Source of the DNA: Lethocerus indicus
Taxonomy: Eukaryota > Arthropoda > Insecta > Hemiptera > Belostomatidae
Reading direction: 5' to 3'
DNA length: 64,000 nt
NCBI GenBank assembly: GCA_019843655.1
Contig: JACDQD010000106.1
Span: forward strand, 4,398,501 to 4,462,500
This document shows, piece after piece, positions 10,831 through 22,332 of this stretch; within the stretch, counting starts at the first letter, position 1; each line of letters begins with the position of its first letter. Made by a program: the position numbers and the translations under genes. Below the pieces are notes generated by a model. It saw only the letters and a program-made list of their open reading frames with translations, did not search any database and was not told the DNA's origin.

Positions 10831-13546
10831 GGATTCACGTGATTCTCTTGAAGGGACAGCCCTTATGAAAATCGGGATGGCGGCTGTCACGCAACCCGGC
10901 ACCGCAAGGAACTGGCCCGACCCATCCCACGACCGAATAAACAACCCTTTTATTATACTACCCAGCCGGGATAAAAAGAAATAACGCCGTTCGAACGTAG
11001 ACCCAGCCGTCAATACTGACTTAGAAATAATAGGACCAATAACGTCGGATGCCGTCACACCGCGACACGAGAAGTCATAAACCCGCGGTTAGAAATAACA
11101 CTAATAAATTGTCCTATTTTAGCTCCCTTATATTTATAAAATTAAACGGTTCCACTTATTGGTCCTATTTTTACCGTCATGTGTATAACATGGTACAGCC
11201 TGTTATTGCTAGATATTCTCTCCACCGTGGTTTGTGAATATTCCGTAAGCTCAATTTAGACGAGAGGCTGTTCATCGATGCCGCTTCTGGCAGACGTGTG
11301 GGAGGGGGCGACCGGTCTCTCAAAATTAATCTGCATTTACATTTAATTGTTTCGATAAAATAGCGGGCCACAGAGGTGGCGGGCTCCACGAAATTAATCC
11401 GCCTATTGTCAATTGATAGGCGTTGTTAAATTGATAGGGCAACCGATGTGAGGGCGTAATGAGCCCACACTCGCCGCCTATGAATTAATCGAACCCCTTT
11501 GTACTTCGTTTTGTCGCCAACCTGCATTCCCGTTTAAATGGGCTAAAGGGCTGAAAACGAAATTGTACGATACTCCGGGAGTCGCCTTCCGAAATCAGCC
11601 CCAACGGCGTTTTATCCTTCTCTGCGCGTGTTATTCCATAAATTACAAATGCGGAGGCCAATAAATAAACATCCGCCGGGTAAAATACGAACGGCCCACT
11701 GGAGAGAAGAGGCTCGCCCACGGGCACTCGTTCGTTCCCGTTAAAGTGCCTTTCTAAAACCGAGTCACCTACATCAATTTACACGTTCCATGCCTGCCGT
11801 ATATACATTTCAAGAAGTAAAATGTTGCGTATGGCGTTTCCGAATAAAACAATCGGCGTAAGCAACGTTACCTGATTAATGATTTGCGGTTTTCAAGTTT
11901 TGTACTCAGTAGTTATGGCTCAGTAGTATATTCCTATACTAGTTTGAGAAGCAGATGTACAGGGGGATACATTGAGCGTTAAGCGGTAGACGTTGGTATA
12001 GAATATAATATTGAAACGCAACCCTAGATCACTAAAAACCATACCATAACATCTGCTTTATATTGAAAAGTGAAAAATTCACTAGAAACTGTTAAAACTA
12101 CTTCTTAAATTAATACCGATGCCCCTTGTTGATTGGAATATTTACTTCATCATGCAATCAATTCAGCGCTCCCGAGTACCGTTTCTGTTGGTAAAATTAT
12201 TAATTATTTAGTTAGTAATGCACAGATAGAAAAATTTATCTTGAAAAGGAATACTTTAATGTATTGTATCAATAACATCAGTAGCTATTAAAGAGACCGA
12301 CTATAAAATTGCACGGCGCATTTGGCGACTAGACCCGCACTACTATTGGAATATTCAAGAAGATGGCAGTAGGGTCAGCAATACTCAATAGTTGCTTTAC
12401 AGTTTTTGTAGTATTATTATTGCTTAAATTATTATTCATTCAGAACAAGCGAATATATTCGAATTGCAACAACCCTAACTAGATAAACTAAATTTGATAA
12501 CGACAACAAACCTAATAATAACAAATATTGATTTACCCAGTTGTTCTATTCTCATTTACGCAGTGCAACCAGGCAATGAAGTTGTAGGTATAATGAAAAT
12601 CATGTTATGTAATCCCATTTGAAAACAGAATGTGATGGGCACCTCTCTTCGTGTTAAAACTAATAATAGATAAATACTAGTAATTATCCGAATATACTGG
12701 AAACTCAATCTAAATGTTAATGTAGTCGTATATTTCAATTTCAGAACAGAGTAAATGAGATGTATATATAGTTTGCGGGAACCGCTTGCTGTAAATTGTG
12801 ACGGGCTAATAATTCTGTCTCGGTTGGGTGACGCAAAGAGACAGAAGGCTAAGAATTTTGATCCATGTACAGAAATGTAAGTAAATGGGCTTGTTGAACA
12901 ACCATCTGGGAGATATTTTAGCAGCGGCTATGATTCCTCTGGACATAATTATTCTCCGTTATTCGACTTGGTAAATATACCAATCGCTTTCAACATAGAA
13001 ACGTTAAACCAGGACGTGAAGTTTTTTCCTCGTTCGAAATTTTCATCGCCCCATTCGCAATTAAATATTGACGAAGCTGTAAAAAAATCTTACTTTTCCA
13101 AAAGGATAAATTGGGAAGAACGAGAGAGGGGGTGGGGAAAGGGGATCGTTGAAGGATAATCAGCATAATTAGTTTTATTCCAGAGATTCCAGATATAGTT
13201 AGCATTCGTTTTACATATTTCTGGAATCTGAAACAGGTCGTTCCACACCACCACCAACACGGGGGGAGGGTGGAGGGGTGTTCAACCCCCGAGGAATAGA
13301 ATCCCATTACGCGGAGGGCCAAAATTTAAAATATTCATCGAGTTTTTTTTCATTCAACCGGCCTACCTGTATTACGGTTCTGCAGAGCCACATTCCTACC
13401 TCTCTAATACAACATTACATGGAAATAGTTAGATCAAAAATTAGAAATGTGAAAACATTAGTACATCTCTTCTATAATAACAACATTATTTAATTAAGAA
13501 ATATTTAATGTAATTGATTAAACGGTATTTTCTTTAAGGCTTGTAA

Positions 13547-13548
<2 letters not shown>
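10831..13548. other. Gene-free stretch
   Basis: GC-richer to about 11760, then AT-rich DNA with many TAATTA-type words. Apart from the inverted repeat at 11400-11440, I recognise no gene, RNA or repeat family. The open frames are short and mutually overlapping. Confidence 0.4.
11400..11440. repeat. Inverted CGCCTAT repeat overlapping a tandem AATTGATAGG
   Basis: CGCCTAT at 11400-11406 and ATAGGCG at 11416-11422 form a 7-bp inverted repeat around TGTCAATTG. The right arm overlaps AATTGATAGG (11411-11420), which recurs as AATTGATAGG at 11430-11439. Paired and repeated homeodomain-like ATTG/CAAT sites are common in developmental enhancers, but no conservation data are available here. Confidence 0.35.

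Positions 13549-13592
<44 letters not shown>
13549..13592. repeat. (AT)22 microsatellite
   Basis: Forty-four bases of perfect AT repeat in AT-rich DNA. Another AT array of the same length lies at 35079-35122 with different flanks. Confidence 0.95.
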
Positions 13593-13594
<2 letters not shown>

Positions 13595-14031
13595 ATACAT
13601 ATATGTAATTATTCAACATATCTCTACAGTACGTATAGTTCCGATTATTAGATCACACCCTGCTTAAACAACGTTTTAACACGAGTGTTTGATTATGTTC
13701 TTAATATGCCCGATTCAGCGTTTCAGGTAAAAATAAAGTAAAGGAAGAGGACGCAAATAGACGAAGCCGTAACAGAAAGCGTTTTCTTTTAAACGCGTCA
13801 CGGAGACTACTTTCGATGGCTTCCTACCTAATTTATAGCGTCACGTTATATAATGGGCCAAGGCCCCGTATTAACTTGATATTGTTCAAACGAGTGTACC
13901 TGACGTCATGCCCCCGTCAATTCAAATTAGCAACTTTTGAAACACACAGCAGGCAGGTGGACATACGTGTAACAGTTAAGTGAACTCAAATGAAAGCTAT
14001 TGATCCGATAGGCTGTGCCGGCCGATGATGT

Positions 14032-14084
14032 GATCCCCGCCGTCGTATACTGGAATAACCCCTCGTAAATTTAGCCCCTCTAAA
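14032..14084 (+). repeat. Flank block A, first copy
   Basis: A 53-bp sequence (GATCCCCGCC through CCTCTAAA) that recurs at 14977-15029 with one mismatch. Here it is followed by a 346-bp unique spacer (14085-14430) and then block B. In the second copy only six bases separate A from B, so the spacer looks inserted in this copy or lost from the other. Confidence 0.85.
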
Positions 14085-14430
14085 CGGTTTCATCAGTGGA
14101 AAAAACACCCGGGTCCAAACCCGGAATGGATACCGGGTGGAAAAGAGAGCTGAAACAGTGTTTCGGACTCCTTAGCCACATGGTACGGCCAACAATGTAC
14201 TCAGTGAGGTGCCTTAGTTTTGTGTTTATGAAAAACGACAAATCTCGGGGGGACAGACTTTATTTTTCCTTCTATATTAATAACTATTATTATCCATTTA
14301 GGGTTCAATTGACTCGGATATTTTTTATTTACTGTTCGTTTAATTTGTGTATTGTCAATTTCGACTTCGTATTAAGGATATTGGACTTTCAACTGTCAAT
14401 CCACATATAAACACACGAATATAAAAAAAA
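14085..14430 (+). other. Unique 346-bp spacer between blocks A and B, possible insertion
   Basis: This stretch separates A from B in the left copy only and ends in an A-rich run (ATAAAAAAAA). A single frame, 14096-14410 (104 codons, non-ATG start), fills nearly all of it but has no recognisable domain. The A-rich end would fit a retroposed insertion; I could not find a clear target duplication. Confidence 0.4.
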
Positions 14431-14462
14431 TATATAACCTATCTTTCATAAAATTTAAATAA
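14431..14462 (+). repeat. Flank block B, first copy
   Basis: A 32-bp sequence (TATATAACCT through AAATTTAAATAA) identical to 15036-15067. It directly abuts the left end of segment S copy 2. Confidence 0.85.
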
Positions 14463-14974
14463 GGAGGAAGCCATTCCTGACCGATCGAACAGATTTCATA
14501 CAAAACCGAATGCACGACAAGTCTTAACCGCCAAAACCGTAGCTGATTCCCTCCAGTAGACAGAGAGAGTTTTCAATTCGGTCACTAGAATCCTTATAGA
14601 AAATATATTTCTAGAAACTACACGAAGACTATTCGACGACATGGTTACATGTGGTAAATATCACTCATAATGTAGATATTTTACAAATAGTAAGACAGGG
14701 ATACAAGACCCTTCCCAACTCTGGCGCAGCTTTACTCATAAGCGTCAGTACATTACCACTTTTTTTAAATGAACGTGTCAATTAAGACCAGGAATCTCTA
14801 TAACTAATTAACTAATCTAAACCCTGGCAATTTATCCTCAGTTCGAGTCTTTTCAGGAAGGAATGAAAGAGATATCATTGCGTTTAAGATCTCTGAGGTG
14901 TCGCTAAGGTCCCACTGGATTGTAGTCTGAAGAGATTAGAACGTCAATCGGTTGGACCGCTGATCCAATAAGGC
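14463..14974 (+). repeat. Segment S, copy 2 of the 0.5-kb duplication
   Basis: Near-identical to 6121-6638 in the same orientation, 8.3 kb away. It starts exactly where block B ends and stops two bases before block A recurs. Differences from copy 1 are mostly transitions plus one 6-bp deletion. The A-B flanking sequence on each side makes this the inserted copy and the 6.1-kb one the likelier source. Confidence 0.9.
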
Positions 14975-14976
14975 AC

Positions 14977-15067
14977 GATCCCCGCCGTCGTATACTGGAA
15001 TAACCCCTCGTAAATTTAGGCCCTCTAAAATAATATATATAACCTATCTTTCATAAAATTTAAATAA
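14977..15067 (+). repeat. Flank blocks A and B, second copy, almost contiguous
   Basis: Block A (14977-15029) and block B (15036-15067) lie six bases apart here, without the 346-bp spacer present in the left copy. The order across the locus is A, spacer, B, S, A, B. An A-B unit of about 90 bp therefore brackets S, like an unusually long target duplication or a template-switch repair scar. Confidence 0.85.
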
Positions 15068-17132
15068 ATATTTCGTACAATCGATCCAGAGTTAAAATAG
15101 GTAGAGAAGGAGGGTTTGGGAAAGAGTATCGAACGGTGCTCATACTGGATGGGGCGGGGGGCGGCGGAGAGAAACACGGTGTTTCTATCTCATTTTTCCC
15201 CTTTTTCTTGTTCTTCCCCGATGGCGGCAGCCTACACAGTACACTTCCGTCAACAACAATGACGGGTACCGCCGGCGCGAAATAATTATCTCCTCGGGCG
15301 GAATTTTGTTTCTCGGAGGTGCTCGCTCGGTGGCTGGCTGGCAGCAGGCCGCGTCCCATTAAACCCCCGCCAGCGAACACAATGCCTCCTCCCCCTACCC
15401 TCGGTCCATAATGCCGCAAAATAAATTCCCGTCTCCCACACGACTCTGGCCGGTGAAGACGCTGGCTGTGGCTGGGGGGCGGGGTATGCCGGTATGCGGC
15501 AATTACAAATTCAATTAATAGACGGTCGCCCCGAGGACGCGACCCGGTGTGATATTCCCCGACCGTCTAATTGGGTCCTTTAGCTCTCTACAGTTCTTGA
15601 ATTAATGACTCTCCGCTTTGACCAGTGCCCGAGCTGGATGAGAACACTAGCCGGAAGCGTTTAAAGTTAAGAAACGGTGGCCCGCAGAGCGCGGTAACTT
15701 TATTATATTTAAAATTTATAATACGTATAAAAGACCCAGTCCTACTACTACTCAGGCGTATCATTAATGTTCCGATATTCTGTCTGTTAATATCGTTCCT
15801 ATATAAATTTATTTTTCGTAATTACTATACTCGTGTGTTTTGATAAGTTTCACCAGTCAATCTTAAGATATGACATTTTCTCCCTTATCCAGAAATATGA
15901 TGGTAATTTAATTAGTTTTTTCCGTTGAGTTACCATTTCCCCTTAATATTATAGAAACGTAATTATAATAAAAATAGAAAGAAACTACGCCCTTACATCT
16001 ATTACACCGTACTGACAGGAAGCTTCACCTGCGGGAGAAATGCTTCAGTACCCCTCTATATTATGGACGGGATGACGACGGCAGAAACCGATGTAATGCA
16101 TAAGAGAGGAGGTCGAGTACACTGGAGAAGTGGTGCCGGTCGATTTACAGGTCCTAGTTATAACAGCGGGAAAAAGGAAATGTCGGTTGAAGTAATTTGT
16201 TTCCACCGGCGGCCCTAATACGGGCCCGCCGCCTAGATAACTTCGGCAAACAGATAACGAGCGGATAAATTATGTAGACGATAATGCATTTAAAACTTGG
16301 CACTCCGCCGTCGGTGTCTTATTAGTCGCTGAAATTATTCCAAAATTATAGACGTCGTTCGATTCAGCGCTTACAGTAACAACGAGAGGGAAGAACATGA
16401 AATTCTAAAGTAGAGTTTTATACATGTGGGTTTGATGAGTTCAAGACTATTCCAAGCTATAATTTATACGCCTCAGTCAATTAATATGGATTACAGTTGA
16501 ATTATCAACACCTGATTTTTCACTTTACCAAGTTTCACAACGTTGTAATTTTCCGTAAAATATCGCACTTTTAATCTACAATAAGACATAGTTTGAAACG
16601 ATTCCGTGCAGAATTCCTGAAATTTCCCGAGCTTTTCCATTTAATATTGCCTTTAACGTTTAATGTAACGAAAAACTCATCAGAAATTAGTATCTTTCTT
16701 GCTTTTAACCGCTTGACATTCTTCATTAGATGTAATAATGTGTGCCACAATATTTCTCCAAGAACAGACGATTCAATTATAATAATGGAGCAGATAAATT
16801 ATATTGTTAAAAACCTATAGCACTCGCAGCGGGGCCGACTATTGGCTGCTCCGCGTTCACGCGGTAAACAAATTTGTTAAACTCCGCATTTACATTTAAT
16901 TACAATGTCGGTCGAGAAAATTATAATCGGTGTTGACATTGATGCGCCAATGTTTGCTTTCGCTGAAGTGAAACTCGCGAAATGATCGTGTTTGATTGGA
17001 AAACGCAAATCGAGCCGTTACAAAAGTGAAATCTGAAATCGGGTTGTTCTGGAATGATAATTGATTTTTCGAGACCCAGAGGAGGCCAATCCTCTTTTCT
17101 AAGTGGGTCGTGCGGGACAAACAGAAACGTAT

Positions 17133-17133
<1 letters not shown>
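15068..17133. other. Gene-free stretch, GC-rich at its start
   Basis: A CpG- and GC-rich island at about 15110-15570 is followed by AT-rich DNA. A second small GC-rich patch at about 16200-16240 contains GGCGGC/GCCGCC arms of six bases. No gene or repeat family recognised. Confidence 0.4.

Positions 17134-17179
<46 letters not shown>
17134..17179. repeat. (CA)23 microsatellite
   Basis: Forty-six bases of perfect CA repeat. Valine/cysteine-rich frames on the minus strand here are translations of this array, not genes. Confidence 0.95.
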
Positions 17180-17181
<2 letters not shown>

Positions 17182-19248
17182 AACACAAACCCAACTTCTC
17201 AATACGAAACTAGGCCGCAAGTGACGTCCCCTAGGAATGATTTGAAAATTTCTAAGAGGAAGAGCAAACATTTATTATAAAAACAGAAATATTTACGAGG
17301 TATACAGGAAAGCGAGGCAGGTATAAACCTGTCCGACGAGATTCTAAACAAGTAGGCTGAAGGGGGTTGCGGGGTGAATCTAATTTGTCAAATCAATTCC
17401 GCACATTTTATTTGGAGAGCGAACGAAAGGTTTTATAATCCCGGCATAACTGTCGGCTCTAATAGACATAAATCAATAATGACAAACTGTTATATTAACA
17501 GATTCGTTCATTATCCAAAATTTAGTGAAATAGGTCCTTGCAATATCTATTATGAAAACAGACAAATACATAAATATAATAATACATTGAAGTTGAAACT
17601 AAGTTTCGGAATGATTTTGTAAACTTTTTTCTGTACTTTAAATAAAACAAAATAGTGGATGTAGCGGTGTTTTTATGAGTTTTAACAAAATAATTGTATG
17701 TGCAATCTTGTGTAAAACATTATTACTCCCTTTCATCAACATGAAAAAAGTCCAGAAAAAAAACCTGTTTAAAAAAAATGAGTACCCTATATTTTATTCA
17801 GGAGGGGATATTCAGCATCTGTAGCTCTGTAATCTCGATTTTTCCTCAAAACAGGTTTAATGTAATAATCGCTACGTTTTCGTCTTTCATGCAGCCAATT
17901 AATGTATGAATATATTAATGGCTCAATATATTCAGTCAACATTTCTGCTTTAATTCATTCAACATCAAGTTTTAATATTACAATCAGTATCTACGACACC
18001 TTTATCCTTGTTCCTCTACGAAATTATTAATTAGGCACTGGTTAAATTTAAAACGTGGGAATCAAGAATTGAAACATGTTCCTCTATTAGAATACGGTGC
18101 AAAATTAATCAGGTCACGAGGTGAATGAAATATTTAATTAGAATAGTCGCGTCAACAATTAAGGAATAGAGCATAATAATGATGCAAGTAGGCGATAAGC
18201 TCATGGCCGGCTACGTGAAGCAATATCCTGGGATATTTCTGTAGGTACACAGAGGTTTTAGTCGGGGTGCCAAATGTAGAATCCGATATTACCGAGTCGT
18301 GTGATCGTGCGATTTAAAAAAGTATTTTATTATTTTCGTCTTTGGCGTATTTTCGTCCTGCATGGTAAGAACAACGATAGATCCTTGTTTTCCACCTAAA
18401 ACGAATTCGTTCGCGGAATCGGCTAGGCCGATGTGAATGCGACAAGAGCGATAGCCTCTAGAGCCGTCGACAGGGACAAAATTGGCGGCCCTCGGTCCGC
18501 CTATTATGCGCAGACTACTTATGCCGATAGCAATTATCGAGTTCGGTTCGGAAAATGTAAATCCGGTTAAAGCTCCTTTGAAAACGGCGCGGATAGCGGG
18601 CTAGGAGGGAGTGGTGGGAGGGGCGGTGGTGGAGACCTTTAATGTCCATGAATAATTCAGGGGGCGGTCGGATGGGGCCGTGGCGGGAACTGCTGATGGT
18701 GGTGGTGCTGCGGGCCTCAAGTGGCGAGGGGGGGCCAGCCACTCGAGGCCCACAATACAGATGTCCCCCGCTATCTTCACAGATCCGAGAGATAGCTCAC
18801 GCTCCTACCACCAGCCGGCCGAACAAAACTCTCTCACACCGGTCGACACTTACACCGCGTCACTTCGAGAACACTCCTTCCCAATCACGAAAATTAGTAC
18901 CGCTGTATTTATATTCAATTCCGATATTGGTGTGCTCTGCTCGCGAACGAAGAAAAGTGTCACGGACGAAGAATGAGCCCACCACGATGAGGAATAAATT
19001 AGTTCAAATTTAATTGTTAATGAACCGGTCGCCAGCCAGTATTGAGAGCGAAAACATGCCCAAATGACTGAATGAATGCCGTTTAACGTTTTATACACGC
19101 CAATACTCAGTTTACAAAAGTGACAGAATTCTGCAGCGAGAAACCGAAACGTTTCCTGTATAGGGCCAAGCAGGCGATTGGAGACACGAGTGTACGATGA
19201 TTCGCAGAATTAATACTGTTAATAAATAAATATTGACTATTGACTTAC
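17180..19248. other. Gene-free stretch
   Basis: AT-rich to about 18480, then a GC-rich island to about 18860 with several overlapping frames in both strands and no recognisable domain. It is the DNA immediately downstream (minus-strand sense) of the candidate exon at 19249-19307, so it would be intronic to that transcript if the exon is real. Confidence 0.4.
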
Positions 19249-19307
19249 TTTAGCAGCACTGATGGTGCGCCGACGTGAACGCTGAGTTGCACGTCTGATA
19301 ACACTGC
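19249..19307 (-). CDS. Candidate 59-nt internal exon
   Basis: On the minus strand a strong acceptor (a T-rich run from about 19333, ending TTGTTCCAG) precedes the exon, and a consensus donor GTAAGT (19248-19243) follows it. The 59 bases split as 2 + 19 codons, so the phase-1 reading ends exactly on a codon boundary: SVIRRATQRSRRRTISAAK. That peptide is very basic and contains RRRTIS, which fits the RRxS/T style of basophilic kinase sites. A second frame (AVLSDV...) is also open; the third has a stop at the end. I do not recognise the protein. Small exons alone in tens of kilobases are usual in insect neural and cytoskeletal genes. A chance pairing of two good splice sites remains possible. 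Confidence 0.45.
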
Positions 19308-19980
19308 CTGGAACAAACAAATAATAAAAAAGTGAATACATGAATTTTGCAAGCCACCATTCCACTCCGACCGTATTCACGACCCAGTTATTAAGGCTTA
19401 GACTATTTCCATAATTATAGACAGATAGTTTCTAATTCATTCTGCATCGATATGATTCTGGAGATTAAAAAAGAATTCAGAAATCCTAGACACTCGTAAT
19501 ACGAATATAATCCCAGGTTATTTATCAGAGGTAAATATCGAGGGCTCGCTGCCGGAGAACGAGAAGAGGATATCTATCGGGCGAACACAAATGAGGAGCC
19601 ATATTTCTCGCCCGCGAGACGAACAATAATTAAACACTTTCCGAAACCAATTTGGGCCGTCTAAACACTGAATCATTTAACCGTTTGAAACGGCGCCCCA
19701 TCATTTATGCGCGGCTTCGCTCCGGGAGCTGCCCAATTACTGTGCTATGTCGCCCCCCCGCCCCGCCCCGCTTCGCCCCACACGTCCCCCTGCTGCCGTT
19801 CTAGACTAATTCCTCGTCTAAACCCCGGGGCCCGCCGAGCCTGACGTTTATTAATCCCGAGGGTGTAGCCAACTCCGCTGGATGGGCCCAATCCTCCTCA
19901 GAACTCAGGCTCATTGAACCTGGCCCAAAGAAGGCACGGCCTCGCCTGCCTCCAATGATGAACTCGTTAGAAAAGACATC
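19308..19980. other. Gene-free stretch ending in a GC-rich island
   Basis: Contains the acceptor of the candidate exon at its left end. A GC-rich island, with C-runs, fills about 19690-19930. Nothing else recognisable. Confidence 0.4.
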
Positions 19981-20304
19981 TCACTTAGACCGAGACTCGA
20001 ACTGTGGGGTTCGGCCAAACCGACAAATATCCACAAAATCCAAACCTTACAGTCAAAAATATTAAGGACATTAACCGACGCACCCTATTATGTCTCCAAC
20101 CTTACCCTAGACACAGATCTTAAAGTCCAGTTTGTCCGTGACCTCGCCATACAACGATACAGCAATTTCTACTCACGACTCCACCATCACCATAATCCAC
20201 TAGTCGAAACCCTAATATCTCCCGACATCCCAAACGTTCCTTACAGACGCCTGAAAAGGAAGTGGCCACGCGACCTAAATGTTTAAATAAATAAAATAAA
20301 AAAA
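19981..20304 (+). mobile_element. 5'-truncated Jockey-like non-LTR retrotransposon 3' end
   Basis: From 19996 the frame reads LELWGSAKPTNIHKIQTLQS, then KILRTLTDAPYYVSNLTL (through about 20109), and ends YRRLKRKWPRDLNV-stop at 20284-20286. LELWG.A....I...Q..Q.K.LR....APWYV.N is the hallmark of the extreme C-terminus of Jockey-clade reverse transcriptase ORFs. Only about 97 codons remain. An A-rich tail with AAATA units (20287-20304) follows the stop almost directly. It differs in sequence and strand from the other two copies, so it is another subfamily. There is no ATG and the endonuclease and catalytic reverse-transcriptase domains are missing, so it cannot move. Confidence 0.85.
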
Positions 20305-21018
20305 CTTGCAAATTCCCAATCGCCAAATTTCAATTTAGTAAAGGAGGAGAGCTCATAAACTCCAGTACAGTCGTTAGAATTGTGTATCATTCGTTTAAAA
20401 TATGCTGTTTTATTAGCGCGATGGGAAGCCTTCACGCGGATTTCACGCGATTTTTCCCCCCTCATGTTTTCCGTCGACATCCCCGACTTCGGGACAAGAT
20501 AAGCCCGACTGGAAATACTGTTGGACTCGACGGAGACGAACCCCGGGGAGCCTAAGGGCAAGCCGCGGTGTAATAGAAAAAGGTGGGGTTTAGGCGGCTT
20601 ACTGGCTCCTCTCGGGGCGTTGCCCCAACAAATGCCGACAGCGCGACTTCAGACTCGGAAATCTATCTGTTCGGGCAGGGTCAGTCCGATAGGTAACTAT
20701 ATTCAGTTGGTTAAGATTTAAATCGTGATTCCTTTCGATACAATTAAATGTCGACCACCCAATCAGATTCTCAAGACCCTGGGATATTGACTGTTGAGCG
20801 ACATAAATTAAAAGAGTTCACTGTCGTGGTTTCCATTCGATATAGCAGTAGAAATAAATGAGCCTATTCGAATTAGACTGAATGCTATCACTTTTTCTCG
20901 CGCTTAAGCGATTAATCCTTGAATACTGGGTATTCTGGTAACATCAAATACAATCGAAATTAGCGGAAAAGTGTGATTTGAACAGTGAGATTATTTCACC
21001 GCCTGCCTTTTTATACAG
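20305..21018. other. Gene-free stretch
   Basis: A GC-richer patch at about 20520-20680, otherwise AT-rich. No recognisable gene or repeat. Confidence 0.4.
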
Positions 21019-21035
21019 AAACATTTTGTATCAGG
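21019..21035 (+). other. Possible 17-nt microexon
   Basis: A pyrimidine run ending TTTTTATACAG (to 21018) is followed by 17 bases and then GTAAGTG from 21036. The signals are good, but a 17-nt exon is rare. The upstream acceptor and donor may equally be unrelated decoys, or parts of a ratchet-type site. Confidence 0.2.
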
Positions 21036-22321
21036 GTAAGTGTTTCTTGCATGGGCTCGTTTGGCAATGCTGGTATTCTAATTTACAAATTTGACTTTGA
21101 AATATGTAGATTATTGTCGTACATCTGCCTAGCTGGGAATAGTAGGTCTGGATCAAACCTTCCGAATAACTTCCGGTTACTACCGACTACTACAGAAGTG
21201 TGTCGACGGTGTGCCAGATTTAGCCTGATTTCTGGTTTGACAACCGCGATTAGGGTGGAGGATCCGACGAGAGTTGGACTGAGGGGGCACCGAGTACGGT
21301 GCAGCACATATGTGACAGAGGGCGGGATGTGACATGTTAGGGGGGCTTACTAGCTCGTAAAGAAGCCAAAGGGGCGAGGCCTCTCGAGAAGCCCCCGAAG
21401 CACGCCTGGACCGCTACTCCCCGACTTTCCATTTACACCGCGTCTCCTATATTTGAAGCCGGTGGCGTCCTCCTGATTCCGTCCATAATAACCGTCGCTG
21501 CCCTATCTCGTCTTTCCGACGCCGACAGCCCGACATATAGCACTTCCAAGTCAAATTGAACATTTCCCAAGACAGCTTCAGCCTTTCCCGAGTAAAAAAT
21601 CAACTTTTTTCAAGTAAAATCTAACTTTTCCGAACTAAAATTCAACTTTATTCTAACGTAATTATAGATTTCCGGAGGTCTCGAATAAATTTCGAATAGT
21701 ACAAGAGGAAATGTGTGCTATTATAATTTTATCAATATAATTTTCTCGATCATTGAATCAAATTTGTACATATTTAGTGTTAAATATTAATGTTTATAAA
21801 AAGATAGAAACGCCTGGCCTATCAAATATTAAGTTCATATTTAACGTAAATACATTTTTTTTAATTATTTGAAAATTGGCCTAGTATATTGAAATTTATT
21901 TCTTAAATCATATTTTACAGGCTCTGTATGAATTTAAAGCGCCCGACCTCTAAATGAGGCGCCTACCTATGACAGTCGCGCCCCTCGGCGTTGTTTTTCC
22001 TTTGGGATTCGGAAACGGCTTTGGGTTTCCGATTAAATAAAGCGCCACCGGTGTGCCGATGCCTTTGACGAGGGCGATAGAGCAGGCGCCCGACGTTGAA
22101 ATATGTTCGGCCACCAACGCGGAGAAAAATTTAAAAACAAACGAGGCCAAACGCGGAAAAACGACCGACTAGCGCAGTGTCAAAGTGTTTATCTACTCCG
22201 ATACGACATGAGACAGCATTTATCATATACAATATCACCATGTTCATACATAATCTGTTATTTGAGTTGGCAATTGCAAGCAGAATTTAGAAATTAATTT
22301 CGGTAATGTCCTATTTCGACT
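21036..22321. other. Gene-free stretch
   Basis: A GC-richer patch lies at about 21130-21560, with AT-rich DNA after it. At 21921 a good acceptor is followed by ten codons reading ALYEFKAPDL, then a stop; this is discussed under rejected items. No gene recognised. Confidence 0.4.
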
Positions 22322-22332
22322 AATATCTTGAA
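22322..22332. repeat. Target-site duplication, 3' side of the Jockey-like copy
   Basis: AATATCTTGAA, repeated exactly at 22898-22908 on the other side of the retrotransposon fragment. Confidence 0.8.

Noticed and set aside
16896..17271. Minus-strand frames with long Val-Cys or Cys-Val runs
   Set aside because: They are translations of the (CA)23 microsatellite at 17134-17179.
21921..21953. Acceptor followed by ALYEFKAPDL, like the first strand of an SH3 domain
   Set aside because: Only ten residues before a stop, with no second SH3 motif in any frame; a ten-residue match is expected by chance in six frames of 64 kb.
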